A DNA stretch of 64,000 nt from Microvirga vignae. GTDB taxonomy: Bacteria > Pseudomonadota > Alphaproteobacteria > Rhizobiales > Beijerinckiaceae. The DNA lies in assembly GCF_001017175.1 (NCBI RefSeq), contig NZ_LCYG01000037.1:62001-126000 (forward strand), in the 5' to 3' direction. The notes under the pieces are model-generated. The model did not search any database. It had not been told where the DNA came from and saw nothing but the letters and a program-made list of their open reading frames with translations. Both the position numbers and the translations under genes were made by a program. Of the stretch, positions 50,672 to 61,667 are shown piece after piece (within the stretch, counting starts at the first letter, position 1; each line of letters begins with the position of its first letter).

Positions 50672-51484
50672 TCACGCTGCCGATGAGGATTCCGTTGGCT
50701 GCTCAACTGCCGAGACATTGGCAACAATCAGCTTGATGCCCGCTTCCTCGATCATGGCCTGGGCCGAGTCCGGAATGCCGTCGTCGGTGATCAGAGTAGA
50801 GACACGATTGAGCGGGCAGAGAATGAGGCTGGAGCGGCGCTGGAACTTGGTGGAATCCACCATCAGCACCAGTTCATCGGCTTGGTTGATGAGCTTCTGC
50901 TCGGCTTGAATGATCAGCGCATCCTGCTCCATCACGCCGAGAGGGCCGACGCCCTGAGCGCCCATGAACATGCGCCGCGCATAGAAGTTGCGCGTTACGT
51001 CGTTGTCGAAGGGCGAGAGAATTATGCTCTGATCGCGATAGACAGAGCCACCCGGCAGCATCACCTGGTTCTTGGAATGCTTGATGAGGTGCTCGGCAAT
51101 CGCGAAGGAATTGGTGAAGACCTGCATCCGGCGGGCGGTGAGATAATGCACCATCTGGAAGGTGGTGGTTCCGCCATTGATGATGATGGCGTCACCATCA
51201 TTGCAGAGCGCCACCGCCTCGCGAGCGATGGCGCGCTTCTTGGCAGTGTTCTCGCCTTCAGAAATCCGGAAGGGCTTTGCGGCCAGCGGGCTGATCTGCT
51301 GCGGATGCAGGGCCTCCGCCCCGCCGCGTACGCGGCGCAGGCGCCCCTGGACATGAAGGGCTGCGATATCTCGGCGGATCGTTGCCTCGGAGGCTTCCGT
51401 CAGCTCCATCAAATCCTGGATGGTCGCAACCGGCCTCTCCTGAACGAGGCTGAGAATGATCCGATGCCTTTCACGTTCGTGCAT
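50672..51484 (-). CDS. rhaR: DeoR-family repressor RhaR of the rhamnose locus
   Basis: This 270-residue DeoR/GlpR-type regulator has an N-terminal winged HTH (about 1-55: HRIILSLVQERPVATIQDLM, ELTEASEATIRRDIAALHVQ). A C-terminal sugar-phosphate sensing domain (about 75-230) follows, with ALCNDGDAIIINGGTTTFQM, VFTNSFAIAEHLIKHSKNQV and LMVDSTKFQRRSSLILC. In rhizobia the same gene is the first of rhaRSTPQUK and negatively controls the divergent rha transcripts. It faces rhaD across a 248-base spacer. Confidence 0.92.
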   Translation of the reverse strand: MHERERHRIILSLVQERPVATIQDLMELTEASEATIRRDIAALHVQGRLRRVRGGAEALHPQQISPLAAKPFRISEGENTAKKRAIAREAVALCNDGDAIIINGGTTTFQMVHYLTARRMQVFTNSFAIAEHLIKHSKNQVMLPGGSVYRDQSIILSPFDNDVTRNFYARRMFMGAQGVGPLGVMEQDALIIQAEQKLINQADELVLMVDSTKFQRRSSLILCPLNRVSTLITDDGIPDSAQAMIEEAGIKLIVANVSAVEQPTESSSAA

Positions 51485-51732
51485 TATTCCTCACCAGAGT
51501 GCCGTAGGACCAAGCAAGATCACTAAGAAGCCATCAGATCCGCTTAAGAGCCATCCTACCGTCACGGAGATTTGGAGCACCGTCAATCATTTCCGATCTT
51601 ATCCCTTCGTCTTATGATCTGTTTTGATCGTTTGTGACTGGTTTTGGTTGACAAGACTGGAGGCCTCGCCAATGTTCTTTGCCTAAGCGTGAGGCACTGC
51701 GCGCCCACTTTACAGCTCGGCAGGAGGACAAC
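51485..51732. promoter_or_regulatory. Divergent rhaR/rhaD promoter region with candidate operator
   Basis: A sigma70-like promoter for rhaD lies at TTGACA (51648-51653), 17 bases, AATGTT (51671-51676). Just upstream GTTTTGATCG (51621), GTTTGTGACTG (51630) and GTTTTGGTTG (51641) recur at about 10-base spacing, which fits direct-repeat operators of DeoR-type repressors. AGGAGG at 51723 decides the GTG start of rhaD. The rhaR-side promoter was not resolved. Confidence 0.5.
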
Positions 51733-53838
<2,106 letters not shown>

Positions 53839-53859
53839 GATCAGGCCGGGGAGGAAACC

Positions 53860-55155
53860 ATGGCAGAACAGAGAATCCGGGCTGAGATCATTGCCGTCGT
53901 CAACGAGAAGCATTCAGTCGCTCTTAAGGCCGATTACGATGCTCTCGGGGCAAAGCTCGCCCGCGAGGGCATCGATATCGATGCGATCACAGAAAAGGTC
54001 GGGAAGTTCTTCGTGGCCGTCCCGTCCTGGGGCGTCGGCACGGGCGGAACCCGCTTCGCCCGTTTTCCCGGCATCGGCGAGCCACGCAACATCTTCGACA
54101 AGCTCGATGATTGTGCGGTCATTCACCAGCTGACGCAGGCAACACCGTCCGTGTCCCTGCATATTCCATGGGACAAGGTGAACGATCCGCGGCAGCTGAA
54201 GACCCATGCGGATGCGCTGGGCCTCGGCTTCGACGCCATGAACTCCAACACCTTCTCCGATGCGCCGGGGCAGGAGCACAGCTACAAGTACGGCTCGCTC
54301 AGCCACACGGATGCGGCGACCCGCCAGCAGGCAATCGAGCACAATATCGAGTGCATCGAGATCGGCGAGGCCATTGGATCCAAGGCGCTGACGGTCTGGA
54401 TCGGCGACGGCTCGAACTTCCCGGGCCAGACGAACTTAACTCGGAGTTTCGAGCGTTATATCGACGCGATGAAGGCAATCTATAAGCGGTTACCCGGGGA
54501 CTGGCGCATCTTCTCCGAGCACAAGATGTACGAGCCGGCCTTCTACTCGACCGTCGTACAGGATTGGGGCACCAACTACCTGATTGCGACGGAACTCGGC
54601 GATAAGGCCTATTGCCTCGTGGACCTCGGCCACCATGCGCCGAACGTCAATATCGAGATGATCGTCGCCCGCCTGATCCAGTTCAAGAAGCTCGGCGGCT
54701 TCCACTTCAACGACTCCAAGTATGGTGATGATGATCTCGATGCGGGCTCCATCGATCCCTACCGCCTGTTTCTCGTCTTCAACGAGTTGGTGGACGCCGA
54801 GCATCGCGAGGCGGATGACTTCCACCCCGCCCACATGATCGACCAGTCGCACAATGTGACCGATCCCATCGAGAGTCTGATCCGCAGCGCCAACGAGATC
54901 CGCCGTGCCTATGCGCAGGCGCTGATCGTGGATCGGAAGGCGTTGGAGAGCTATCAGGAGTCCAACGATGCGCTCATGGCGTCCGAGACGCTAAAGGATG
55001 CTTTTCGCACCGATGTGGAGCCGATCCTCGCCATGGCTCGCCTGAAGGCTGGCGGTGCCATCGATCCCATCTCGGCCTATCGGGCGAGCGGCTACCGTGA
55101 GAAGGTGGGCAAGGAGCGCCCCGTGGTCGCCGGAGGCGGTGGCGGCATCGTCTGA
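53860..55155 (+). CDS. rhaI: L-rhamnose isomerase RhaI
   Basis: The 431-residue xylose isomerase-like TIM-barrel enzyme converts L-rhamnose to L-rhamnulose. Visible are RIFSEHKMYEPAFYSTVVQD, ATELGDKAYCLVDLGHHAPN and KLGGFHFNDSKYGDDDLDAG (His, Asp and Glu metal-site segments), with AKLAREGIDIDAITEKVGKF near the start. It belongs to the rhizobial RhaI type rather than the E. coli RhaA family. It follows rhaD by 21 bases with a GGGGAGGA before the ATG, so they form one transcript. The tail is glycine-rich (GGGGGIV). Confidence 0.94.
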   Translation: MAEQRIRAEIIAVVNEKHSVALKADYDALGAKLAREGIDIDAITEKVGKFFVAVPSWGVGTGGTRFARFPGIGEPRNIFDKLDDCAVIHQLTQATPSVSLHIPWDKVNDPRQLKTHADALGLGFDAMNSNTFSDAPGQEHSYKYGSLSHTDAATRQQAIEHNIECIEIGEAIGSKALTVWIGDGSNFPGQTNLTRSFERYIDAMKAIYKRLPGDWRIFSEHKMYEPAFYSTVVQDWGTNYLIATELGDKAYCLVDLGHHAPNVNIEMIVARLIQFKKLGGFHFNDSKYGDDDLDAGSIDPYRLFLVFNELVDAEHREADDFHPAHMIDQSHNVTDPIESLIRSANEIRRAYAQALIVDRKALESYQESNDALMASETLKDAFRTDVEPILAMARLKAGGAIDPISAYRASGYREKVGKERPVVAGGGGGIV

Positions 55156-55180
55156 TGCCGCCAGTGTTCACCCTGCCTTC

Positions 55181-55608
55181 TCAGGCCGGCTGGCGCTCCA
55201 CGAAAGTAGGCTTGCGTACTTGCAAGACGGTCAGACGCTTTGTCTCTCCCGTGCGTGTGGTCCAATCGATCGATTGGCCCACGGGAAGTCCGATCAGGGC
55301 GGTTCCAATGGGAGTGAGGACCGAGATCCTTCCTTTGGCGATGTCGGCTCATTCGGGTAGACGAGAATTACCGTCTGCACACGTCCCGCCACGTCGTCGC
55401 GGAATTCAACCTCACTACCCATGGAGACAGCGTCGACAGCATGGCGTCCCTTGGGAAGAACATGTGCCCGGTCGAGTTCTTCGCTGAGTTCGGCGGCGAC
55501 ATCGGGCATCGGGTTTGCAGCAGCTTCGGCAAGCTGCGACAGCCTCTCATGGTCGGTTGCGCTCAGGGTGATCCCAGGCTTTTTTCGGCCTGCAACTCTC
55601 AAAGTCAT
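55181..55608 (-). pseudogene. rnk: Frameshifted rnk/GreA-GreB-family regulator of nucleoside diphosphate kinase
   Basis: Two frames together make a complete Rnk-type protein (~141 residues). The first, from the ATG at 55608 (with AGGAG), reads ITLSATDHERLSQLAEAAAN to VEFRDDVAGRVQTVILVYPN and ends out of frame at 55294. The proper continuation, ADIAKGRISVLTPIGTALIG and LPVGQSIDWTTRTGE to a TGA at 55181-55183, is in the next frame. One base is missing near 55346-55351 (a single C/G in ...GAG-GCC-GAC...). The GreA/GreB C-terminal domain signature is in the second part. It binds RNA polymerase or affects nucleoside diphosphate kinase in other bacteria; here it is broken unless the deletion is a sequence error. 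Confidence 0.85.
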
Positions 55609-55647
55609 TTCATGTCTCCTGGTCTGTGTTGATGAGGTTGGTTGTTT

Positions 55648-55809
55648 TCACGCGGCGCTTGGGCCCGGATTGTCATCATCAGGCAATGGCGGCACGTGCG
55701 GCGTATCCGGCGCGATGCGTCGTGGGATCAGTCGGACAACCTTCCCGTCCGACTGCTCCGTGCCCTGAGGGATAGGCTCCGGCGAAGACTCGTCCGGTGT
55801 CGGGTGCAT
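55648..55809 (-). CDS. Small proline-rich hypothetical protein
   Basis: The 53-residue product starts at an ATG with a perfect AAAGGAGG four to ten bases upstream, which is stronger evidence than length. It reads MHPTPDESSPEPIPQGTEQS and then VVRLIPRRIAPDTPHVPPLP, ending DDDNPGPSAA. No signal or membrane segment is seen; it is probably disordered, with a basic centre and acidic ends. The same frame is open for 64 codons upstream without a start as good. I recall proteins with a VVRLIPRR core from other Rhizobiales. It lies upstream of the broken rnk gene on the same strand. Confidence 0.58.
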   Translation of the reverse strand: MHPTPDESSPEPIPQGTEQSDGKVVRLIPRRIAPDTPHVPPLPDDDNPGPSAA

Positions 55810-56562
55810 GGAAGGGCCTCCTTTGCCGCCAGAATGGTTCTGAGCGAGGGCAGATCTGAGGATTTGCGCCAGGAAGGCGGAGGATGGGTGAATTTCTTCA
55901 GGGCATGCCCCATTCAATGACCGGCCGAGATCAGGATCTGCTGGTCGAGAAGGGTGGCCCTCCGTCGTGCGGAACATGAGTTTCAAGAATTGTCGAAGCA
56001 TAGCGCCGCACCGAATGCTGCTGCATCCGGCCTTACAAGATGTCCGAAGATTTCAGGTATCTTGGAGTCCCCGCGCTCTAAGCGCGGGGGCGCGTTGAGC
56101 TCGGGGCTAATTGCCCGCGATGAGGTTGCCTGACCGATGCAGGCCGCGACGGAATTGTGCAAAGCTCAACATGATGGTCAATGCTTGTCCATAATGCTGC
56201 CTTTGTCAAATCGCCTCGATGCGCCGCGTCGTCATGCCGAACGGAGGGATCGTATGTTCCGCTCGGCTGAATTCCTCGACGAGGGCAGATCACCACCTCG
56301 TGCAGCGCTGCGCCCTCACCCTGACTTGGCACGCATGCTCAAGTGCCGACGCGCCCTCTGTTGACAGATCCTACTAGGCAGTAGGAATAATACTGAACTT
56401 ATAACATGATCAACGAAGGATAGGGGCGATCTCGTTCTCGGTTCGCAACCCGAAGAGGCACCCAAGTTCCTCGGAGCTCTTGGGTGGTCGGCGGCACAGA
56501 GATCGGTGCGCCGTCCTGAAGATCAGGGCTCCGATAGGGCCATCCATTTTCTCGGAGACACA
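55810..56562. other. ~750-base intergenic region with one strong hairpin
   Basis: This region separates the small proline-rich gene from the FadN-type gene. A perfect 9-bp stem CCCCGCGCT CTA AGCGCGGGG lies at 56069-56089 without a T-run. The 56360-56410 part is AT-rich and may hold the promoter of the FadN-type gene. Short frames on both strands look random, and no RNA or mobile element was recognised. Confidence 0.4.
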
Positions 56563-58914
56563 ATGAACGCCTTCTCCTCGTCCTCTCCTTCCATCATCGG
56601 TGCTCGAGGAACCGGCATTGCGCGAGCCGCCGTCATCGGTGCGGGATCCATGGGATCCGGCATCGCCGCGCAATTTGCCAATGCTGGCATCCCTGTGGAT
56701 CTGCTCGACATTCGAGGGCCGGACTCATCTCCCAATAGTCCAGCCGAGGCAGGGATCGCACGTCAGTTCAAGGCAAACGGCTTCATGCATCCTGATGCTG
56801 CCAAACTCGTCCATGCCGGCAATATCGACGATGACCTTCAACGGCTTTCGCAGGCCGATTGGATCATCGAGGCCGTTGTCGAGAAGCTCGACGTGAAACG
56901 CGATCTTTACCGCAAGGTCGACAGCGTCAGAAAAAAGGGATCGATCGTTTCCTCCAACACCTCCACGATACGCCGTTCAGACCTGATTGCAGAACTTGGC
57001 CCCTCGTTTGAGGCCGACTTCCTGATTACGCATTTCTTCAATCCGCCGCGCATCATGCGCCTCGTCGAGATCGTCAGTTCTCCGGAGAACTCAACCAAGC
57101 TGGTGTCGCGCGCAAAGGCGGCATCGGAAGTCATTCTCGGGAAAACCGTCGTCGATTGCCACGATACGCCGGGCTTCATCGCCAATCGCATCGGCTGCTA
57201 CTGGCTGGCGGTGGCTGCGCTCGAAGCAAAGATCCTAGGTCTCACTGTTGAGGAGGCAGATACGGTGATGGCGGCGCTGGGTATGCCGCGCACCGGCGTT
57301 TTCGGACTGCTCGACCTCATCGGCATCGACCTTATCCCGCACGTGTGGGGCAGCCTCATGAGCGCCCTGCCCGCTTCCGACGACATTCACGCCTATGATC
57401 TGCCCGCGGATCCGGTCGTCCAGGGCATGATCGCAGCAGGACAGCTGGGTCGAAAAGCCAAGGGCGGCTTCTACAGGATCAATGCCGACAAATCGCGTGA
57501 AGTGCTGGATCTCTCTTCAGGTCTGTACCGCCCTGAAGCGCCGGTCGATGCCGCCGCGCTACCAGGTAAGGGCCGCGATCTCGTAGCCCTTCTGCAGGCA
57601 GGCGATCCTCGCGGCCTCTATGGCTGGCGCGTGTTGTCCCGCCTCATCGCCTATACTGCCCATGTCGGCCCGGAAATCGCGAGCGACGTTGCCGCCATCG
57701 ATACGGCCATGGAACTCGGCTATGCCTGGCGCGCAGGTCCGTTCAAGCTTGCCGAACGTTGCGGGATGGCAATGCTTGCGGAACGCTTGCCCCAGGGCGG
57801 GCAAGACGTGCCGTCCCTTCTTGCCTCTGCTATCCGAAACGAGGGCTTCTACGACAGGAACACAGGATCGGCACTCCGCACCGATGGCACGCGCGCGCAG
57901 CCGACAGACAAGATCGACGTTCTCACATTGTCGGCCCTCAAGTCACGCCAGCCGAAAATTCTTGGGAATGAAGGAGCCACGCTCTGGGATGCGGGCGACG
58001 GCATAGCCTGCCTCGAAGTCCATACGAAAATGAACAGCCTGACCCCTGCCGTTTTCGATGCGTTGGAGGAAGGTCTCGATAGGATCGCATCCGGGTTTCG
58101 TGGCCTCGTTATCGGCAACGACAACCCGCGCGCCTTCTCGGCGGGCGCCGATCTGTCGTACTTCGTCGATCTCTTGCGCAAGAAAGATTGGGCTGCGCTG
58201 GGGACATTTCTCTCGAGGGGTCAGAACCTCTTCCTGCGGGTGAAATATGCGCCCTTTCCTGTCGTTGCTGCCCCGGCCGGTCTCGCGCTCGGCGGCGGTT
58301 GCGAGCTGATGCTTCATTGCGATGCCATTGTGGCCCACGCGGATCTGGCGGCAGGACTTCCTGAAACGAAAGTGGGCATCGTGCCTGGCTGGGGAGGATG
58401 CACGCAGCTCCTGTGGCGCGGGCAGGAGCGAGCCAGGGACGCGGACGATCCTGTTTCCGTCGCGACAATGACATTCGAGACGATCCTCGCCGGCAATCCC
58501 TCGTCCTCGGCTCTCGATGCCTGGGGCAAGGGACTGCTGCGCTCGACCGACAGCATCGTCATGAACCGCGATCATCTGATCGGCAGAGCGATCCAGCGTG
58601 CAGCGTCCATGGCGAACGCCGGATACCATGTGCCTGACCGCTCGACGATTGTGCTGGCTGGTCCGTCAGGCAAGCACACGCTCATGGGGCTTATCGAGCA
58701 GCGCCGAGAGGCCCTTCGCTTCACTGAAACGGAAATGGCAATCGCCGAGACTCTCGCCTCGGTTCTGACAGGCGCGAACGGCATAAGCTGTGCCGCGTCC
58801 GAGGAAGACGTTCTGGCACTGGAGCGCGAGGCGGTGATTGCCCTCGCGAAGATGCCGGCCACGCAAGAGCGCATCGAGCACATGCTGGTGACCGGCAAGC
58901 CACTGCGCAATTAA
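56563..58914 (+). CDS. FadN-type 3-hydroxyacyl-CoA dehydrogenase/enoyl-CoA hydratase fusion
   Basis: This 783-residue beta-oxidation protein has the dehydrogenase first and the crotonase last. The NAD domain (about 20-200) shows VIGAGSMGSGIAAQFANAG and ITHFFNPPRIMRLVEIV (catalytic His region). The 3HCDH C-terminal domains are at about 205-420. The crotonase part (about 475-690) has GNDNPRAFSAGADLSYFVD, the oxyanion loop, ALGGGCELMLHCDAIVAHAD and ETKVGIVPGWGGCTQLLW with the catalytic Glu. Domain order fits FadN/YusL rather than E. coli FadB. The ATG at 56563 has GGAG upstream. It converges on the transglutaminase-like gene. Confidence 0.93.
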   Translation: MNAFSSSSPSIIGARGTGIARAAVIGAGSMGSGIAAQFANAGIPVDLLDIRGPDSSPNSPAEAGIARQFKANGFMHPDAAKLVHAGNIDDDLQRLSQADWIIEAVVEKLDVKRDLYRKVDSVRKKGSIVSSNTSTIRRSDLIAELGPSFEADFLITHFFNPPRIMRLVEIVSSPENSTKLVSRAKAASEVILGKTVVDCHDTPGFIANRIGCYWLAVAALEAKILGLTVEEADTVMAALGMPRTGVFGLLDLIGIDLIPHVWGSLMSALPASDDIHAYDLPADPVVQGMIAAGQLGRKAKGGFYRINADKSREVLDLSSGLYRPEAPVDAAALPGKGRDLVALLQAGDPRGLYGWRVLSRLIAYTAHVGPEIASDVAAIDTAMELGYAWRAGPFKLAERCGMAMLAERLPQGGQDVPSLLASAIRNEGFYDRNTGSALRTDGTRAQPTDKIDVLTLSALKSRQPKILGNEGATLWDAGDGIACLEVHTKMNSLTPAVFDALEEGLDRIASGFRGLVIGNDNPRAFSAGADLSYFVDLLRKKDWAALGTFLSRGQNLFLRVKYAPFPVVAAPAGLALGGGCELMLHCDAIVAHADLAAGLPETKVGIVPGWGGCTQLLWRGQERARDADDPVSVATMTFETILAGNPSSSALDAWGKGLLRSTDSIVMNRDHLIGRAIQRAASMANAGYHVPDRSTIVLAGPSGKHTLMGLIEQRREALRFTETEMAIAETLASVLTGANGISCAASEEDVLALEREAVIALAKMPATQERIEHMLVTGKPLRN

Positions 58915-58927
58915 AGCAGGTGTTATC

Positions 58928-59611
58928 TCACGAAGCCGGAGCAGATTCTCCGGCCTCCTCCTCCATGCTTTGCCCTCGATAGCCTCCGGGCCTGCAGAGG
59001 GCCGGATAGAGCCGCGCCATCTCACCCATGAGGAACTTTGCAGGCACGTCAAAGAACGTGCCGTGATTGACGACGTAGTCCATGAACGATCGCCCTTCCC
59101 CGTCGAAAGGTTGGAACAAGGCATCGCCAGTGCCGTCGAAGTCGAGCGGTTCGACACCAAGCCTGGCGCAGAGGCTCGCATTGAAGGTCGGCGTCGCCTT
59201 CAGCCACCGACCGCCGAGATGAACCTCGACATAGCCGTGATAGGAAAACAGGTCGGTGCCGACCGCCTTCAGCAGGCGGGGCGTCGCGAGATGGTTGCGC
59301 ACGTCGGATAAGCCGATACGGGCCGGAATTCCGGCGGCGCGGCAGAGCGCGGCATAAAGAGCGGCCTTGCCGACGCAGTAGCCGCGACCCGCCGCCAGAA
59401 CACTGCTGGCCCGGAAGGATTCAAGGTCGGTGTAGTCCACATACGGATCGTACCGGACGCTGTCGCGCACTGCTTCGTACAGCACCTTCGCGCGTTCTGC
59501 ATCCCGACCAAGTCCAGCCGTCAGCTTCACGGCATGCTTGCGGATCGCAGAGTGGTCGCTGTCCACGTATTCGGCCGGGCCGAGACAAAGGCGCTGCTCG
59601 GTTGGATTCAT
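58928..59611 (-). CDS. Transglutaminase-like domain protein
   Basis: The 227-residue cytoplasmic protein has a transglutaminase/protease-like core with the catalytic Cys in AGRGYCVGKAALYAALCRAA, a His in FSYHGYVEVHLGGRWLKATP, and a later Asp. Its first 15 residues (MNPTEQRLCLGPAEYVDSDH) are short and no signal is present. Family members act as peptidases, transferases or isopeptidases, so the substrate is open. It is 34 bases after the TetR gene on the same strand and part of the acyl-CoA cluster. A link to fatty-acid metabolism is inference from position. Confidence 0.82.
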   Translation of the reverse strand: MNPTEQRLCLGPAEYVDSDHSAIRKHAVKLTAGLGRDAERAKVLYEAVRDSVRYDPYVDYTDLESFRASSVLAAGRGYCVGKAALYAALCRAAGIPARIGLSDVRNHLATPRLLKAVGTDLFSYHGYVEVHLGGRWLKATPTFNASLCARLGVEPLDFDGTGDALFQPFDGEGRSFMDYVVNHGTFFDVPAKFLMGEMARLYPALCRPGGYRGQSMEEEAGESAPAS

Positions 59612-59645
59612 GGCGCGGTTCCCTCTCCTGCCGGAACAAAGTCCG

Positions 59646-60362
59646 TCAGGAGGCTCGATTGGCGGATTTCCGGGATTGTTTTGGTGACGTGGGTGCGTTC
59701 GCAGCAGCGAGCTTCATCCCGGCCTTACCGTTTGTCTTTCTTTTTGCCTGGCCAGCACCCCCAACGCCGTTGACGAGCAGGTCGATCATCTGGTCCGCGA
59801 GTTCCTGCGGATTGAGTGGCCCGCGCGGGTCGTACCAGCGCGCGATCCAGCTCAACGCACCCGCTGCGGCAAAGGCCGCGATCTTCGGATCGCAAGGGCG
59901 GATGGAGCCGTCTTCGATACCCTCCGCGATGACGGAGCGGAACCGCTTGTCGATCCGTCCTTTCAGCGCACGCAGTTCCTTGCGCGTGCCAGGCGGAAGC
60001 GGATCCTCGCCCACGAGGATCAGGCAGCGGCCGAAATCCTCGGTGACGATCTGCACATAGACGCGCCAGAGAGCAATCAGCTTCGTAAGGCCATTGGCAC
60101 TGGTTCCCTCGATCTGGGCCGAGGCATCCTCCAGCATCTCCAAACCGATGCGGACGCACTCGAACAGGATCTGATCCTTGTTCTTGACGTAGTAGTAGAT
60201 CGTCGGCTTCGTGACGTTCAGGCGCTCGGCCACATCGTCCAGGGATGTCTTGTGAAAGCCGTTTTCATTGAATGCTTGAGCGGCGGCACGCAGCACGGCA
60301 TCGCGCTTGACTTCGCGCTCCTTCTGCCGGTCGGCAGGCTTTTTCCAAGGGGATGCCGTCAT
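59646..60362 (-). CDS. TetR-family regulator of the acyl-CoA cluster
   Basis: This 238-residue regulator has an N-terminal HTH (about 15-65: RDAVLRAAAQAFNENGFHKT, SLDDVAERLNVTKPTIYYYV, KNKDQILFECVRIG) and a helical ligand domain. It ends with a basic Lys/Ala-rich tail (AGQAKRKTNGKAGMKLAAAN). It resembles TetR proteins that respond to acyl-CoA esters and control beta-oxidation genes; that ligand is inferred from the thiolase and ligase upstream in the same direction. The gap to the thiolase stop is 96 bases. Confidence 0.88.
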   Translation of the reverse strand: MTASPWKKPADRQKEREVKRDAVLRAAAQAFNENGFHKTSLDDVAERLNVTKPTIYYYVKNKDQILFECVRIGLEMLEDASAQIEGTSANGLTKLIALWRVYVQIVTEDFGRCLILVGEDPLPPGTRKELRALKGRIDKRFRSVIAEGIEDGSIRPCDPKIAAFAAAGALSWIARWYDPRGPLNPQELADQMIDLLVNGVGGAGQAKRKTNGKAGMKLAAANAPTSPKQSRKSANRAS

Positions 60363-60458
60363 GGGGTTCCTGAGTGATAAGGGGGGCGTAACCGCCCGCC
60401 CATGTAAGGGCCGCTCGGCAGGGCGTCCAAGGCAGGCACATCCCTCATTGGATTTCCT

Positions 60459-61640
60459 TTAGGCTCTCTCGATAGCCAGTGCGATGCCCTGGCCGCCGCC
60501 GATGCACATGGTGATCAGGCCATAGCGCCCACCTGTTCGTGCGAGTTCGTAAGCCGTCTTGACGGTCAGGATGGTGCCGGTGGCTCCCACAGGATGGCCA
60601 AGGGCAATGGCTCCCCCGTTCGGATTGACGCGCTCGGGATCGAGGCCGAGTTCGTTCGCCACGGCGCAGGCTTGGGCGGCGAAGGCCTCATTGGACTCGA
60701 TGACGTCGAAGTCGCTGATCTTCATTCCTGTCTTCTCAAGCAAGCTCCGAACAGCGGGAACCGGCCCGATACCCATCTCACCGGGCTCCACGCCGGCATG
60801 TGCGTAGCCAACGATCCGGGCTAGCACATTCCGCCCTTCGCGCCCGGCCCGACCCTCCTCCATCAGAACGACAGCGGCCGCGCCATCGTTGATGCCGGAA
60901 GCGTTGCCAGCCGTCACCGTTCCGTCCTTGCGGAAAACAGGGCGAAGGGACGACAGACTCTCACGGGTCGTTTCGCCCTTGGGGTGTTCATCGGTATCGA
61001 AGGAAATGCTCTCCCGCCCTTTTCGCACTTCAACCGGAAGAATCTGGTCCTTGAAGCGCCCTTCCTTGATCGCGATCGCCGCACGACGCTGGCTTTCCGC
61101 CGCAAATGAATCCTGGCTGTCACGAGAGATCTGCCACTTGGATGCAACGTTCTCCGCCGTGATGCCCATGATGCCGTTCCCGAATGGATCCGTGAGGATA
61201 CCGGCCAAGTGATCCACGACCAAGGCGTCTCCCATCCGCTGACCGAAGCGGGCCGTATGCAACAGGTGCGGCGAACGGCTCATCGCCTCCGCGCCACCCG
61301 CCACGGCCACCTCCGAATCGCCGAGCATGATGGACTGTGCGGCAGACACGATGGATTGGACACCGCTGCCGCACAGACGATTCACGGTCATGGCCGGCAC
61401 CTCGATGGGGATACCGCCTTCGATAGCCGCGACGCGGCCGAGATAGGCATCCTTCGGCTCGGTGATGATCACGTTGCCGAACACCACGTGGTCCACATCC
61501 GCGCCTTCGAGCTTGGCTCGCTTCAACGCCTCCGCCACGCAGAGCGCGCCGAGCTGGGTGGGCGAATGGTTGGACAACGTGCCACCGAAGGTGCCGATGG
61601 CGGTCCTGACTCCCGATGCAATGACGACGCTGCGTGCCAT
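60459..61640 (-). CDS. Acetyl-CoA C-acyltransferase (thiolase)
   Basis: The 393-residue thiolase cleaves 3-ketoacyl-CoA, or condenses two acetyl-CoA. The nucleophile Cys is in [20 protein letters not shown], the His in [20 protein letters not shown], and the final Cys in [19 protein letters not shown]; all active-site residues are present. Length and motifs fit both AtoB/PhaA and degradative FadA types. The surrounding ligase and FadN-type genes favour degradation. It is 27 bases after the acyl-CoA ligase. Confidence 0.95.
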   Translation of the reverse strand: MARSVVIASGVRTAIGTFGGTLSNHSPTQLGALCVAEALKRAKLEGADVDHVVFGNVIITEPKDAYLGRVAAIEGGIPIEVPAMTVNRLCGSGVQSIVSAAQSIMLGDSEVAVAGGAEAMSRSPHLLHTARFGQRMGDALVVDHLAGILTDPFGNGIMGITAENVASKWQISRDSQDSFAAESQRRAAIAIKEGRFKDQILPVEVRKGRESISFDTDEHPKGETTRESLSSLRPVFRKDGTVTAGNASGINDGAAAVVLMEEGRAGREGRNVLARIVGYAHAGVEPGEMGIGPVPAVRSLLEKTGMKISDFDVIESNEAFAAQACAVANELGLDPERVNPNGGAIALGHPVGATGTILTVKTAYELARTGGRYGLITMCIGGGQGIALAIERA

Positions 61641-61667
61641 CTTGAAAACTCCTCGAACCTGACTGTC

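Noticed and set aside
51679-51732. Longer N-terminus for rhaD from a TTG
   Set aside because: The TTG lies next to the predicted transcript start and lacks a ribosome site, while the GTG at 51733 has AGGAGG five bases upstream.
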